Source: DATKLX01 sp035542155
GTDB taxonomy: Bacteria > Chloroflexota > Anaerolineae > Anaerolineales > Anaerolineaceae
Length of the DNA stretch: 52,423 nucleotides
NCBI GenBank assembly: GCA_035542155.1
Contig: DATKLX010000143.1
Location: forward strand, 1 to 52,423
Direction of reading: 5' to 3'
In this document: in pieces, positions 23,726 to 32,245 of the stretch
Position numbering within the stretch: position 1 is the stretch's first letter
Layout of the letters: the number at the start of each line of letters is the position of its first letter
Translations under genes and position numbers: made by a program
Notes under the pieces: generated by a model
The model's input: the letters and a program-made list of their open reading frames with translations, nothing else
Told to the model about the DNA's origin: nothing
Databases searched by the model: none

Positions 23726-24670
23726 TTAAAGGCGGATAAATGTGTACTGCCGCGGCTCCTCCTGCCTGGGCGGCTTGAGCCGCAGTATGCTGAGCAGGAT
23801 CCCGGGCAGCAGCGCCAGCTTTTTAGCCCCCGTGATACGTGCGCGAACCTGGTGGACCCGGTAGCCGATGGCTTCGATCTCATCCAGGATCGCCCGGTAG
23901 AGCAGCGCCGCCGCGCCCACCGCCGCCTGCCCCCCCGGGCTCAGGAGGCTGATCCCGGGCAAGGCTTCCGCGTAGATCCGTCGCGCACGCTCGATCTCGA
24001 ACTTCATCAGCGCGACAAAGCGCTCGTCGTGAACCCCGGCCAGGATGCCGGCGCGGGTCAGGCCGAAGCGCGCCAGGTCGACCTCGGGCAGGTAGACCTG
24101 GCCCCGCCCGGCATCCTCCCCCACGTCGCGCAGGATGTTGGTCAACTGCAGCGCAATCCCCAACCGGATCGCATAAGGCGCGGCCTGTTCGAAGCGCCAG
24201 CCTCCGCGCAGCCCGATGATCGGCATGGCCAGCAACCCTACCGTCGAGGCGACCTGATAGCAGTACGACTCCAGCTCTTCCCAGGTTTTGTACACCCGTG
24301 GGGAGATATCGAGCGACACGCCGGCGATCAGCTCATCCTCGTAGCGCGGGTTGGCGGCGTACCGCTCGCGGGTCAGCGCCCAGGCGTACAAGATTGGGTC
24401 GTACTGTTTCTCAGCGGGCAGTTTCACCTTCCGCCGCCAGGCTTCCATTTCCGCGTCGGTCGCCCGGCCGAGATCGACCAGGTCGTCCGTCGCCCGGCAG
24501 AAGGCGTACAGCGCGCGGATGGCGCGCCGCCTGGCCGGCGGGAGGAGCGCTGTGGCAAAATAAAAGGTCTTGGAGTTCGCCCGGATCGACTCCTCTGACG
24601 CGCGGAACAGATCTTCTCCTGCATATCCATCCCGGCACCCTACTCCATCGTTATTGCTTCCCACGTTCAT
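23726..24670 (-). CDS. crtB: Phytoene synthase (CrtB)
   Basis: A 314-residue head-to-head prenyl synthase. Both Asp-rich motifs are present: RATDDLVDLG near the N-terminus and the later LQLTNILRDVGEDAGRGQVY. Other conserved blocks are SKTFYFATALLP and YCYQVASTVGLL. It joins two geranylgeranyl diphosphates to make phytoene, the first committed carotenoid step. It lies just downstream of crtI on the same strand, which supports phytoene rather than squalene synthesis. The start at 24670 is chosen because homology begins just after it; the frame is open to 24754. No geranylgeranyl-diphosphate synthase gene is in the window. Confidence 0.92.
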   Translation of the reverse strand: MNVGSNNDGVGCRDGYAGEDLFRASEESIRANSKTFYFATALLPPARRRAIRALYAFCRATDDLVDLGRATDAEMEAWRRKVKLPAEKQYDPILYAWALTRERYAANPRYEDELIAGVSLDISPRVYKTWEELESYCYQVASTVGLLAMPIIGLRGGWRFEQAAPYAIRLGIALQLTNILRDVGEDAGRGQVYLPEVDLARFGLTRAGILAGVHDERFVALMKFEIERARRIYAEALPGISLLSPGGQAAVGAAALLYRAILDEIEAIGYRVHQVRARITGAKKLALLPGILLSILRLKPPRQEEPRQYTFIRL

Positions 24671-24779
24671 TTCTCTGGTTTCCACGCTCGCGCGACTGTA
24701 AGGAGCCCCACAGCTCTCGGGGGTGGAACCTCTTCCTGGCGTTTCGCGCCCCACCGGATCATCCCATCCATCTCCATGG

Positions 24780-26264
24780 CTACACCGCTTCCTCGATCAG
24801 CCGCTCGGCGATCACCGCCGAGGACAGCACCCCGGGCAGACCCGCCCCGGGGTGCGTCCCCGCCCCCACGAAGTACAGGTTGTCGAAATCCTCCGAGCGG
24901 TTGTGCGGCCGGAACCAGGCCGATTGGGTCAGCACGGGCTGGAAAGAAAACGCCGAGCCCAGATAGCTGTTGAGCTCCCCCTCGAAGTGCAGCGGGTCGA
25001 TCCAGTGCTCGGCGATGATGTTTTCCTCCAGGCCGGGAAGGTAGTTTTCTTCCAGAAAGCGCACGATCCGGTCGCGGTACGGTCTGGCCTGCCGGGTCCA
25101 ATCGATCCTCGATCCCTGGTTGGGGGCCGGGGCCAGCACGTAGAACCCTTCGCACCCCTCCGGCGCGATCGACGGGTCGGTCAGGGTAGGCATGTGCAGG
25201 TAGAGCGAAAAATCGTCGGCCAGGATCTGCTTGTTGAAGATGTCATCCAGCAGGCCCTTGTAGCGCGGGCCGAGGAGGATGTTGTGGTGGGCCAGCCGCC
25301 CGTCGTTGAAGCGCTTTTTCGTCCCGAAATAATACACGAACAGCGACATGCTGTATTTCATCCGCTTCAGCCGCCCGTCGCTGTTCCGGCGCCGCTGGTT
25401 GGCCGGGATCATTTTCAGATAGGTGTTGGCCACATCCGCATTGGAGACCACGATGTCGGCCGGGTGGAAACGGCCGTCGCGGGTGTACAGGCCGGTGAGC
25501 CTGCGCCCGTCGATCCCGAGCGAGACCACGTCCTGGCTGAGGTGGATCTTCCCGCCCAGCTCGCCAAACAGCCGGACCAGGGCGTCCACGATCGCCCCGG
25601 TCCCCCCTATAGCATAATGGACCCCCCACTCCCGCTCCAGGTAGTGGATCATGGCGTAAATGCTGGCCGTATCGTAGGGGTTGCCCCCCACCAGGAGCGG
25701 ATGGAAGGAGAAAATCTGGCGCAAAAATTCGTCCTGGATGAACTGGGAGATGTAAGCGTACACGCTTTTGTACGACTGCAGGCGGATCAGGTCGGGCGCC
25801 ACCTTGAGCATGTCCACCACGCTCAGGAAGGGCTGGCCAGCCAGCTCGACGAACCCCTTCTCAAAGATCGGCCTGGTGCTCTCCAGGAAGCGCAGGTACC
25901 CCTCGCGGTCGCCAGGGCTGATGCGCTCGATTTGCCTGAGAGTGAAGTCCAGGTCGCTGTTGTAGTCGAAGCTCTGCCCCTGGGCGTTGAAGATCCGGTA
26001 GAAGGGCGAGACCGGCACGAAGCGGACGTAATCATCCCGCCTGCGCCCTGCCAGGGTGAAAAGATCATCGAACAGGAAGGGCGCGGTGATCACTGTCGGC
26101 CCACCGTCGAATTTGAAGCCGTTGATCTCATACACGTAGGCGCGACCGCCCGGCTTATCCCGCCGTTCGAAGATCTCCACGTGGTGGCCCCTGGCCGCCA
26201 GGCGGATCGCCGCCCCCAACCCGCCGAAACCGGCGCCGATGATTGCGATATGTTTTTCTGTCAT
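24780..26264 (-). CDS. crtI: Phytoene desaturase (CrtI)
   Basis: A 494-residue FAD-dependent desaturase. The N-terminal dinucleotide motif is IAIIGAGFGGLGAAIRLAARG, followed by DKPGGRAYVYEINGFKFDGG. The C-terminal FAD motif is FVGAGTHPGAGLPGVL. Size and motifs fit bacterial CrtI, which introduces four double bonds to give lycopene. It is first in the crtI-crtB unit and diverges from crtY. A possible promoter (TTGTAA, 16 bases, TACTAT) ends six bases before the ATG, so the message may be leaderless. A palindrome overlaps the -35 box. Confidence 0.94.
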   Translation of the reverse strand: MTEKHIAIIGAGFGGLGAAIRLAARGHHVEIFERRDKPGGRAYVYEINGFKFDGGPTVITAPFLFDDLFTLAGRRRDDYVRFVPVSPFYRIFNAQGQSFDYNSDLDFTLRQIERISPGDREGYLRFLESTRPIFEKGFVELAGQPFLSVVDMLKVAPDLIRLQSYKSVYAYISQFIQDEFLRQIFSFHPLLVGGNPYDTASIYAMIHYLEREWGVHYAIGGTGAIVDALVRLFGELGGKIHLSQDVVSLGIDGRRLTGLYTRDGRFHPADIVVSNADVANTYLKMIPANQRRRNSDGRLKRMKYSMSLFVYYFGTKKRFNDGRLAHHNILLGPRYKGLLDDIFNKQILADDFSLYLHMPTLTDPSIAPEGCEGFYVLAPAPNQGSRIDWTRQARPYRDRIVRFLEENYLPGLEENIIAEHWIDPLHFEGELNSYLGSAFSFQPVLTQSAWFRPHNRSEDFDNLYFVGAGTHPGAGLPGVLSSAVIAERLIEEAV

Positions 26265-26270
26265 GTTTTA

Positions 26271-26344
26271 ATAGTAATGGAGCTGACAGGTTTTACAAAA
26301 AGTTTGTACAATGTCTGTCGATATAAATTCCAATCCCGTATAAT
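26271..26344. promoter_or_regulatory. Divergent crtI/crtY promoters with CarH/LitR-like palindrome
   Basis: Minus strand: TTGTAA (26298-26293), 16 bases, TACTAT (26276-26271). Plus strand: TATAAT (26339-26344) with a weak TGTCGA at 26316. In the middle lies the inverted repeat TACAAA-AAG-TTTGTA (26294-26308), overlapped by the palindrome TTGTACAA (26304-26311). The TGTACA core resembles the sites of B12-dependent MerR-type light regulators (CarH/LitR). No such regulator gene is in the window. Confidence 0.5.
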
Positions 26345-26351
26345 CCCGGAT

Positions 26352-27512
26352 ATGAAAGAAGTTGAGTTTTTAATTGCAGGGGGAGGCGGAGCCGGTCTCG
26401 CGCTGACCAGCGCTCTCCTCGACAGCCCGCTGGGCGACCGGTCCATCCTGATCGTCGATCGCGACGCCAAGCAGCAGAACGACCGCACCTGGTGCTTCTG
26501 GGGCGGCGTGGAGACGCCCTTCGCTTCGCTCGCCTGCCATTCCTGGCCCAAAATAGCCGTGCGCAGTGAGGACTTCGAGCGCGTCTTCGACCTGGAGGAT
26601 AACTGGCGCTACTGGATGGTGCGCGGGATCGATTATTACGACTGGATGCGCGCAAAAACCGACGCAAAACCCAACGTGGTCTGGACCCGCGGCAGCGTGG
26701 ACGGCATCCGTGAGGAAGGCGGGCGCGCCCTGGTCAGCATCGATGGCGAGCCGGTCTCCGCCAGATGGGTTTTTAACAGCATCCTTCACCCGGGCGAGCT
26801 GAAGCCCGATCCGCGGAAACACTTCTTCCTGATGCAGCACTTCAAAGGCTGGGAGATCCAGACCGTGCAGCCGGTCTTCGACCCGGCCTGCGCCACTTTC
26901 CACGACTTTCGCACCCCCCAGGAAGGCGACCTGCGCTTCCTCTACATCCTGCCCTTCACACCCACCCGCGCCCTGGTCGAATATACCATTTTCTCGTCCC
27001 GGCTGCTTGCCCCCGAAGAGTACGAGCACGGTTTAACCGAATATATTCACACCCAATTGGGCCTCGAGCGGTATGAAATCCTCTCGGAGGAAAACGGCAG
27101 CATCCCCATGACTGACTATCCTTTTACGCGCCGCGGCGGGGAACGGGTGCTGAACATCGGCACGAAGGGCGGGCTGGTCAAACCCTCGACCGGGTTCGCC
27201 TTCCAGCGCATGCAGGCCGACGCTCGCGCGATCGTCGCTTCTCTGCTGCGCAACGGCCATCCATTCCACCTTCCCCGCCCACCGGCCCGCTTCCGCTTTT
27301 ACGACAGCCTGCTGCTCCAGATGCTATACCGCCAGGGTTCGCGCATGAAATCCATCTTCGTTCGCCTGTTTGACCGCAACCCCATCCGGCGCATCTTGCG
27401 CTTCCTCGGCGAGAACAGCACCCCCTTCGAGGATCTGGCCCTCATCGCCACCCTGCCTCCGGGGCCATTCTTACAGGCGCTCTGGCGGATTAAGCTGCTG
27501 CGGAGAATCTGA
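26352..27512 (+). CDS. crtY: Lycopene beta-cyclase (CrtY)
   Basis: A 386-residue flavoprotein with the CrtY signature blocks in order: dinucleotide site LIAGGGGAGLALTSALL, NDRTWCFWGG, LYILPFTPTRALVEYTIFS, SIPMTDYPF and GTKGGLVKPSTGFAFQRMQ. It closes both ends of lycopene to beta-rings, giving beta-carotene. The ATG at 26352 lies seven bases after TATAAT without a clear ribosome site. The 3' end overlaps the convergent P450 gene by 23 bases. A far longer open frame upstream is codon-bias artefact running opposite crtI and crtB. Confidence 0.93.
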   Translation: MKEVEFLIAGGGGAGLALTSALLDSPLGDRSILIVDRDAKQQNDRTWCFWGGVETPFASLACHSWPKIAVRSEDFERVFDLEDNWRYWMVRGIDYYDWMRAKTDAKPNVVWTRGSVDGIREEGGRALVSIDGEPVSARWVFNSILHPGELKPDPRKHFFLMQHFKGWEIQTVQPVFDPACATFHDFRTPQEGDLRFLYILPFTPTRALVEYTIFSSRLLAPEEYEHGLTEYIHTQLGLERYEILSEENGSIPMTDYPFTRRGGERVLNIGTKGGLVKPSTGFAFQRMQADARAIVASLLRNGHPFHLPRPPARFRFYDSLLLQMLYRQGSRMKSIFVRLFDRNPIRRILRFLGENSTPFEDLALIATLPPGPFLQALWRIKLLRRI

Positions 27513-28854
27513 TCTCTTTCCCCAGGGCAGACATCCGCAGCCCTCCGCGCGGGCGCAGCGTCACCAGCGGGTCGATGATCACCTCCTGGCCTGGGGCCAG
27601 CTCGAGGCGGCAGCGCTGGGCGATCGTCGCCAGCACCAGAGGCCCTTCCGTCAGGGCGAACGTATTCCCGATGCAGAGGCGCGGCCCGCCGCCAAAGGGC
27701 AGATACGAAAATTTTGGGCGCGAGGCCACCGCCGCGGGCAGGAAGCGGTCCGGGTCGAAGCGCAGCGGGTCGGGCCAGATTTCCGCGCTGCGCTGCGCCG
27801 ACCAGATGCTGGCGATGACCAGCGACCCGGGCGGGACGCGGGCGCCCCCAATCACGTCCTCTCTCAAGCTCCTGCGCGTCACCAGCCAGGCCGGGGGATA
27901 CAGGCGCAGCGCCTCGTCGAAGACCCGCCGGGTGTAGTCCAGCGCGGGAAGGTCTTCCACGCCTGGATTGCGCCCGTCCAATACCCGACGCAGCTCCTCG
28001 TCCAGGCGCTCCGCGGCTTCCGGGTTTTGCGCCAGCAAATAGAAAGTCCACGTCAGGGCGCTGGCCACCGTCTCGTGCCCGGCGATCAGGAAAGTGACCA
28101 GCTCGTCGCGTACCTGGCGCTCGCTCATCGGCGTTTCTCCGCCGCCCATGCCCAGCAACGCGTCGAGCAGGTCACCCGATGGCCCGTTGACCTGGCGGTG
28201 CGCCCGGACGATCTCCGCCACCGCCCGGTCGAGCCGGCCCAGCGCCTCGCGGAAGCGGCGGTGGGATCGGGTTGGGACCCAGTCCGGCAGCAGGCCCGGC
28301 GATCGCAGCTTGCCAACCACGTGATCCAGCGCGGTCAGCACCGCCCAGGTCAGCGCAGGCGCCTCACGGCCCAGGTCGGCGCCCAGCAGCGCCTTCCCCA
28401 GGATTTCCAGGGCCAGTTTCATCATCTCGCGGTCCACGTCGATTGCCCCCTGCCAGGTCCCCGCAGCCCGCGCCGCGGCGTCGACCATCAGGTCGCCAAA
28501 GGCGGCGATCTTCTGACGGTGGAAAGCAGGCTGGATCCGCCGCCGCTGGCGCAACCAGTCCTCGCCGTCGTTGGTCAGCAGGCCGCGCCCGGTCACCTCG
28601 GCCAGGGCGTTGTACTGGAAAGTGTCCTTGGTGTAGTTGCGCTGGTTATCCAGCAGCACTTGCTGAATGTCCTCCGGCCGGCTGAGCAGGAAAGCGTTCA
28701 GCGGCCCCAGCCGGTAGTGGACCAGGCCGCCGTAGCGCGACATGGCCTGATCCAGGAAGCGCAGCGGGTTCTCGCGCAGCCCCGCCAGTGAGCGCAACAA
28801 CTCCACTGGTGCTGGCCCTGGCCCGCGCTCAAAGATTTGTTTCACACCATCCAT
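27490..28854 (-). CDS. Cytochrome P450, CYP175-like carotenoid hydroxylase
   Basis: A 454-residue P450. The I-helix oxygen motif is FLIAGHETVAS, the ExxR motif is EALR, and the haem-thiolate loop is PFGGGPRLCIGNTFA. The block TKDTFQYNALAEVTGRGLLT closely resembles Thermus CYP175A1, which hydroxylates beta-carotene at C3 to zeaxanthin; this is from memory of that protein. Position beside crtY, crtI and crtB supports the same role. The start at 28854 matches the CYP175 N-terminus; the frame is open to 29004. Redox partners are not encoded nearby. Confidence 0.9.
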   Translation of the reverse strand: MDGVKQIFERGPGPAPVELLRSLAGLRENPLRFLDQAMSRYGGLVHYRLGPLNAFLLSRPEDIQQVLLDNQRNYTKDTFQYNALAEVTGRGLLTNDGEDWLRQRRRIQPAFHRQKIAAFGDLMVDAAARAAGTWQGAIDVDREMMKLALEILGKALLGADLGREAPALTWAVLTALDHVVGKLRSPGLLPDWVPTRSHRRFREALGRLDRAVAEIVRAHRQVNGPSGDLLDALLGMGGGETPMSERQVRDELVTFLIAGHETVASALTWTFYLLAQNPEAAERLDEELRRVLDGRNPGVEDLPALDYTRRVFDEALRLYPPAWLVTRRSLREDVIGGARVPPGSLVIASIWSAQRSAEIWPDPLRFDPDRFLPAAVASRPKFSYLPFGGGPRLCIGNTFALTEGPLVLATIAQRCRLELAPGQEVIIDPLVTLRPRGGLRMSALGKEIRFSAAA

Positions 28855-29060
28855 CCTTCTTCTTATCTCCTCTCCATTCCTAACCCGGCCTCCACCCAGA
28901 CCCGAAGGGTTGGCGATAATGGCCTTGGTTTTCGCCAAGAGAAGATTTGGATTTAGAAGAAAAGCACCCGTGTAGGCCACCATTCGTTTATCCGTTGTCT
29001 TCATTCGTTTACGGCTTTCCTTGCCGAGAATCCTCTCCCAGATACCGAATGCTCTCTAAT

Positions 29061-29088
29061 ATTTTAATGAAGAACCTGGCTGGATCAA
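29061..29088 (-). promoter_or_regulatory. Putative P450 promoter
   Basis: On the minus strand TTGATC (29088-29083), 16 bases and TAAAAT (29066-29061). It would give a leader of about 200 bases before the start at 28854. The stretch 28855-29247 holds no other gene that I can support, only this promoter and the hairpin at 29150-29183. Confidence 0.4.
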
Positions 29089-29149
29089 GGTTTCTATGGT
29101 AAATGTATCAGGTTTCAAACGAAAAACGAATGACCTTCTTCAAAAGTAT

Positions 29150-29183
29150 CCTCCCCCATTTCCTCTGGCAAAAATGGGGGAGG
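29150..29183. terminator. Perfect 12-base inverted repeat after the binding-protein gene
   Basis: CCTCCCCCATTT (29150-29161) and its exact complement (29172-29183) form a strong hairpin with a 10-base loop. It lies 65 bases after the stop of the binding-protein gene on the minus strand, followed only by a weak T-rich stretch. It may be a terminator or a dispersed palindromic repeat. Confidence 0.5.
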
Positions 29184-29247
29184 GAATACAGAGGAGTGGA
29201 AGTATGGAATTCGCCAGGGCCGGCGCGCCAGCCCTGGCGCGGATCAT

Positions 29248-31881
29248 TTACTTGGTGACCACGAACTCGGTCGTCTCGAAGGCCGGCAGGCTGACCGTCT
29301 TGGACGAAGCGGCGATGATCAGCTTCGACGTGCCCGCGTCCAACTTGGAGGTCACATCCTTGCCCAGGGTCGCCGTATAGGTCCCTTCACCCGTATTCTC
29401 AGCCGTGCCGGTGGCGAGGATGTCCCCATTGGCATTGAAGAGCGTGTACGAGACCCGGTCGATATCCTTGGACGGATAGGGCTGGTCCTTGAAGTTGATC
29501 GTTACGTCGAAGGTCGCCTCGTCGCCGGCGGCGAGCGTGGTCGGGCCGTCCACCGCGACGGTCATCAGCTCGGGCTCGCCGAACCCGGCGAACTGGTCGG
29601 CGGGGAAGAGATACTTGTCGTAGCGCACCTCGCTGATCGACTGCTCGACCGGAAAGACCTGATCGATCATGTACGGGCCGGTACCCAGGACGATGTGTTT
29701 GTGCGCCGCATAGAAAGCTTTGAGGTTGTTATAGCGCGTCACCGCCTCGTCGGCTTTCAGGTACTGGCTCAGGGTTGGCGCGAAGGGGATGTACTTGTCG
29801 GTGATATCCTTGTCCACGTAGCCCATCTGGACGTCCAGGGTGGGCCCGGAGACCTGGCTGGCGTAATCCACCTTCTTGGCCGTCGAGGCGTCCTTGGAGA
29901 AGGCCATCTTGCCGTCGGCGACAGCCTGGACCATAGGGGTCAGATTGTGCCAGGCGATCATCCCGCCGGTGAAAGCAGACGGCTGGTAGAAGTTGGGATA
30001 CCAGTCCTTGCCATAGATGTTGTTCTCAGCGTCGAGCTGGAACTGGTCATCGTAGGTCTCGATGGTCAGCGGGTCGGTGGAGGTGATCTTGACACCCTTG
30101 AAGTGGCTCACGAAGGTATCCAGGGTCGCGCCCAGCGATTCATCATAAATCTTGGAGTCCTTCTTGCCGGGGTCAAAGGTCATGATCATGAAGAAGACGA
30201 AGTCGGCCGGAGACAGGTTGCTGCCATCGTGCCAGGTGGTCTTCCACAGGTCGGGGATGTAGGTCACGGTGGACTTGGTTTTGGCAGTCTTGGCCCACTT
30301 GGGATTGGCCTGGGCCTTTTCGGCGGCGGTGATGAACTTCTGGGCCTTGGCGTCCCAGTCCACCCAGGCGTCGTCCGGAACTGCGATTTCCTTCTGGAAG
30401 TTCAGGGTGATCCAACTGCCCTGCGGCTGGGTGATCGGCAGCCCTTCCTGGGCTACCAGGTCGGCCTTCTGCACCAGCTTGGGCATGATCAGGCCGGTGT
30501 AGGGGTTGAAGACCACGCCGTAATCGGTGGTGAAGTTGCGCACGATCGTATCGTCGATCCAGTTAGAGCCGGCGATCGGGTTCCAGGCGTCGACCAGGAT
30601 GGCCGAGTTGGCCACGCGCATCGTGCCGCCTTCCTGGCCGGCCAGGCGCGCGGTGTACGGGTAGAGCTGGCCGCCGCCGAAGCCGGCCGCCAGGTCGGAC
30701 GCACCTTGAGCGTTCTTATTGAAAGCCTCGAAGGCGACGGTGTCATTGATCCACACGCCCCACCAGGATTCGGTCATGGAGAGGTCAAGCCCGGTCTTGT
30801 ACAGTTGCTTGCGCTCGTCCATGTTGGCGAAGCTGTTGGTGTACAGCTTGTGGGCGACGTCCAGCAGCTCCTTGGAAGGCTTGTAGGCGTTCATCACCTG
30901 CAGCGCCTGCAACTCGCCGGTATTGTAGTTCAAAAAGTTGAGGCCTTCGTCGCGGTAGATCTGGGGAGAGATCCAGCCGGCGGTGTAGACGTTGAAGGCG
31001 CAGGGGGCCGGGTCGCCCTGCCAGATTGGGGCGGCTTCCTTGCGGGTCTTTTCCTGGCGCTCGACGGTGAAGCCCAATTTCTCCAACTGGTTGGCGAAGT
31101 AGTTGCCGATTTCCTTGCGCTTGTCCTCGGTGCGGATCAGATCGATGATGGTGACCGGCTTGCCCTGGAACTGCCACTTGCCGTCCGAGCCCTGGGTGGC
31201 GCCCAGGGTGGGCATCTCGGCATCGACCACGGCCTTGGCCTTGTCGAAGTTATAGGCGTACTTGGCTTCCACCGCGCTGAACAGGTCGGCGTAGCGAGCG
31301 TAATCCGGGAAAACAGTCGTAAACGGTGTGTACTTGGCTTTGGCCAGGCCGCCGAAGATTTCCTGGACGATGTAGTTGCGGTCTACGGCCCAGTTCATCG
31401 CTTCGCGGATTTTCTGATCGGTGAACGGGTTCAGCTTGCTCTTGTCGGTGCAGGCCGTCGTGTTGAACAAAATCTGGTTGCTGCTTCCGTAGACGTTGTC
31501 ATAGCCCATATTGGAGTCAGCTTTGACTTTATCGAACACGTCCACTTTATCGATTGTGGCGGAATACACGTCCAGCGAGCCGGCCTGGATCTGAGCCACC
31601 GCCGGTTCGGCGTCCGGTACGGCGGAGAAGACTACTTTATCCAGCCAGCCGCCCAACCGGTTCGACTTGGCCGGCGCTTCGGTCGGCGCTGTGGTCGCTG
31701 CGGCCTCGGTCGGCGCGGCAGAGGGCGCCTCGGTCGAGGGGGCGGCCTCCGTCGGGGAGCCTGGACTGCTGGGAGCTTCCGTATTGGCAGGAGCGGGCGT
31801 TTGCGCCGGCGCGCCGCATGCGGACAGGAGCATGCTCAGGACCACCAGCAAGCCGAAAACACTCAGGATCTTTCGGGACAT
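29248..31881 (-). CDS. Family-5 solute-binding lipoprotein with apparently permuted domain order
   Basis: An 877-residue secreted lipoprotein. The signal peptide ends in LLSAC (lipid Cys22), followed by a Pro/Thr/Ala-rich linker to about residue 75. Residues 78-405 read like the second half of a family-5 (peptide/nickel) binding protein: LDKVVFSAVPDAEPAVAQIQ, QIQAGSLDV, IREAMNWAVDRNYI. Residues 417-760 read like the first half: GGTMRVANSAILVDAWNPIA, a WHDGSNLSPADFVF block, then VLGTGPYMIDQVFPVEQSI. A beta-rich Ig-like domain fills 772-877. Normally the order is the reverse and the protein is about 550-600 residues. No permease or ATPase gene adjoins it. AGAGGAG precedes the start. Confidence 0.9.
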   Translation of the reverse strand: MSRKILSVFGLLVVLSMLLSACGAPAQTPAPANTEAPSSPGSPTEAAPSTEAPSAAPTEAAATTAPTEAPAKSNRLGGWLDKVVFSAVPDAEPAVAQIQAGSLDVYSATIDKVDVFDKVKADSNMGYDNVYGSSNQILFNTTACTDKSKLNPFTDQKIREAMNWAVDRNYIVQEIFGGLAKAKYTPFTTVFPDYARYADLFSAVEAKYAYNFDKAKAVVDAEMPTLGATQGSDGKWQFQGKPVTIIDLIRTEDKRKEIGNYFANQLEKLGFTVERQEKTRKEAAPIWQGDPAPCAFNVYTAGWISPQIYRDEGLNFLNYNTGELQALQVMNAYKPSKELLDVAHKLYTNSFANMDERKQLYKTGLDLSMTESWWGVWINDTVAFEAFNKNAQGASDLAAGFGGGQLYPYTARLAGQEGGTMRVANSAILVDAWNPIAGSNWIDDTIVRNFTTDYGVVFNPYTGLIMPKLVQKADLVAQEGLPITQPQGSWITLNFQKEIAVPDDAWVDWDAKAQKFITAAEKAQANPKWAKTAKTKSTVTYIPDLWKTTWHDGSNLSPADFVFFMIMTFDPGKKDSKIYDESLGATLDTFVSHFKGVKITSTDPLTIETYDDQFQLDAENNIYGKDWYPNFYQPSAFTGGMIAWHNLTPMVQAVADGKMAFSKDASTAKKVDYASQVSGPTLDVQMGYVDKDITDKYIPFAPTLSQYLKADEAVTRYNNLKAFYAAHKHIVLGTGPYMIDQVFPVEQSISEVRYDKYLFPADQFAGFGEPELMTVAVDGPTTLAAGDEATFDVTINFKDQPYPSKDIDRVSYTLFNANGDILATGTAENTGEGTYTATLGKDVTSKLDAGTSKLIIAASSKTVSLPAFETTEFVVTK

Positions 31882-32078
31882 ATTTTTCTCCTCTTCAAGT
31901 TTTTTTGGGAAGAAAGGAAAGGAAAAATGGTATTTCCATTTCAGGTGAAACCTACCTCCTCTGTATCCAACCGAAGCTACAGGCCAGGCAGCAAACCTTG
32001 TTCCTTTTGAACTATACCGGCCTCGGCCTAAAAGTACATGCGCCCGCGCGCGGGTTTATCCCCACCCCCTGGAATAGA

Positions 32079-32140
32079 TTTGCCCCCCTCCTGCGGGAGG
32101 GGATCAGGGCCAAATTAACCCCTCTCCAGGAGGGTGCAAA
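32079..32140. repeat. Nested inverted repeat in the gap before the sensor kinase
   Basis: Outer arms TTTGC...CTCCTG (32079-32093) and its near-complement (32127-32140) enclose a 7-pair hairpin CCCCTCC/GGAGGGG (32086-32103). The gap 31882-32245 contains no gene that I can support. The element looks like a small palindromic repeat or a bidirectional terminator. Confidence 0.4.
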
Positions 32141-32245
32141 AGCACACTTCGGGCGCCCCCAAAAAGCGCGTCTTCATCTATACTGTATCTATGCGACGAT
32201 TCTTACAGACCGGATAGCAACGGTTGATCCATTCGAGAGACGCCC

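Noticed and set aside
24723..26351. Very long plus-strand open frame (about 540 codons) leading into crtY
   Set aside because: It runs opposite crtI and crtB, whose motifs are complete on the minus strand. The plus-strand translation is Pro/Arg/Val-rich with no domain. It is a shadow of codon bias in GC-rich DNA.
29695..32010. 771-codon plus-strand frame opposite the binding-protein gene
   Set aside because: The minus strand encodes a clear lipoprotein with signal peptide and SBP motifs. The antisense frame is low-complexity Gly/Val/Asp-rich and has no ribosome site.
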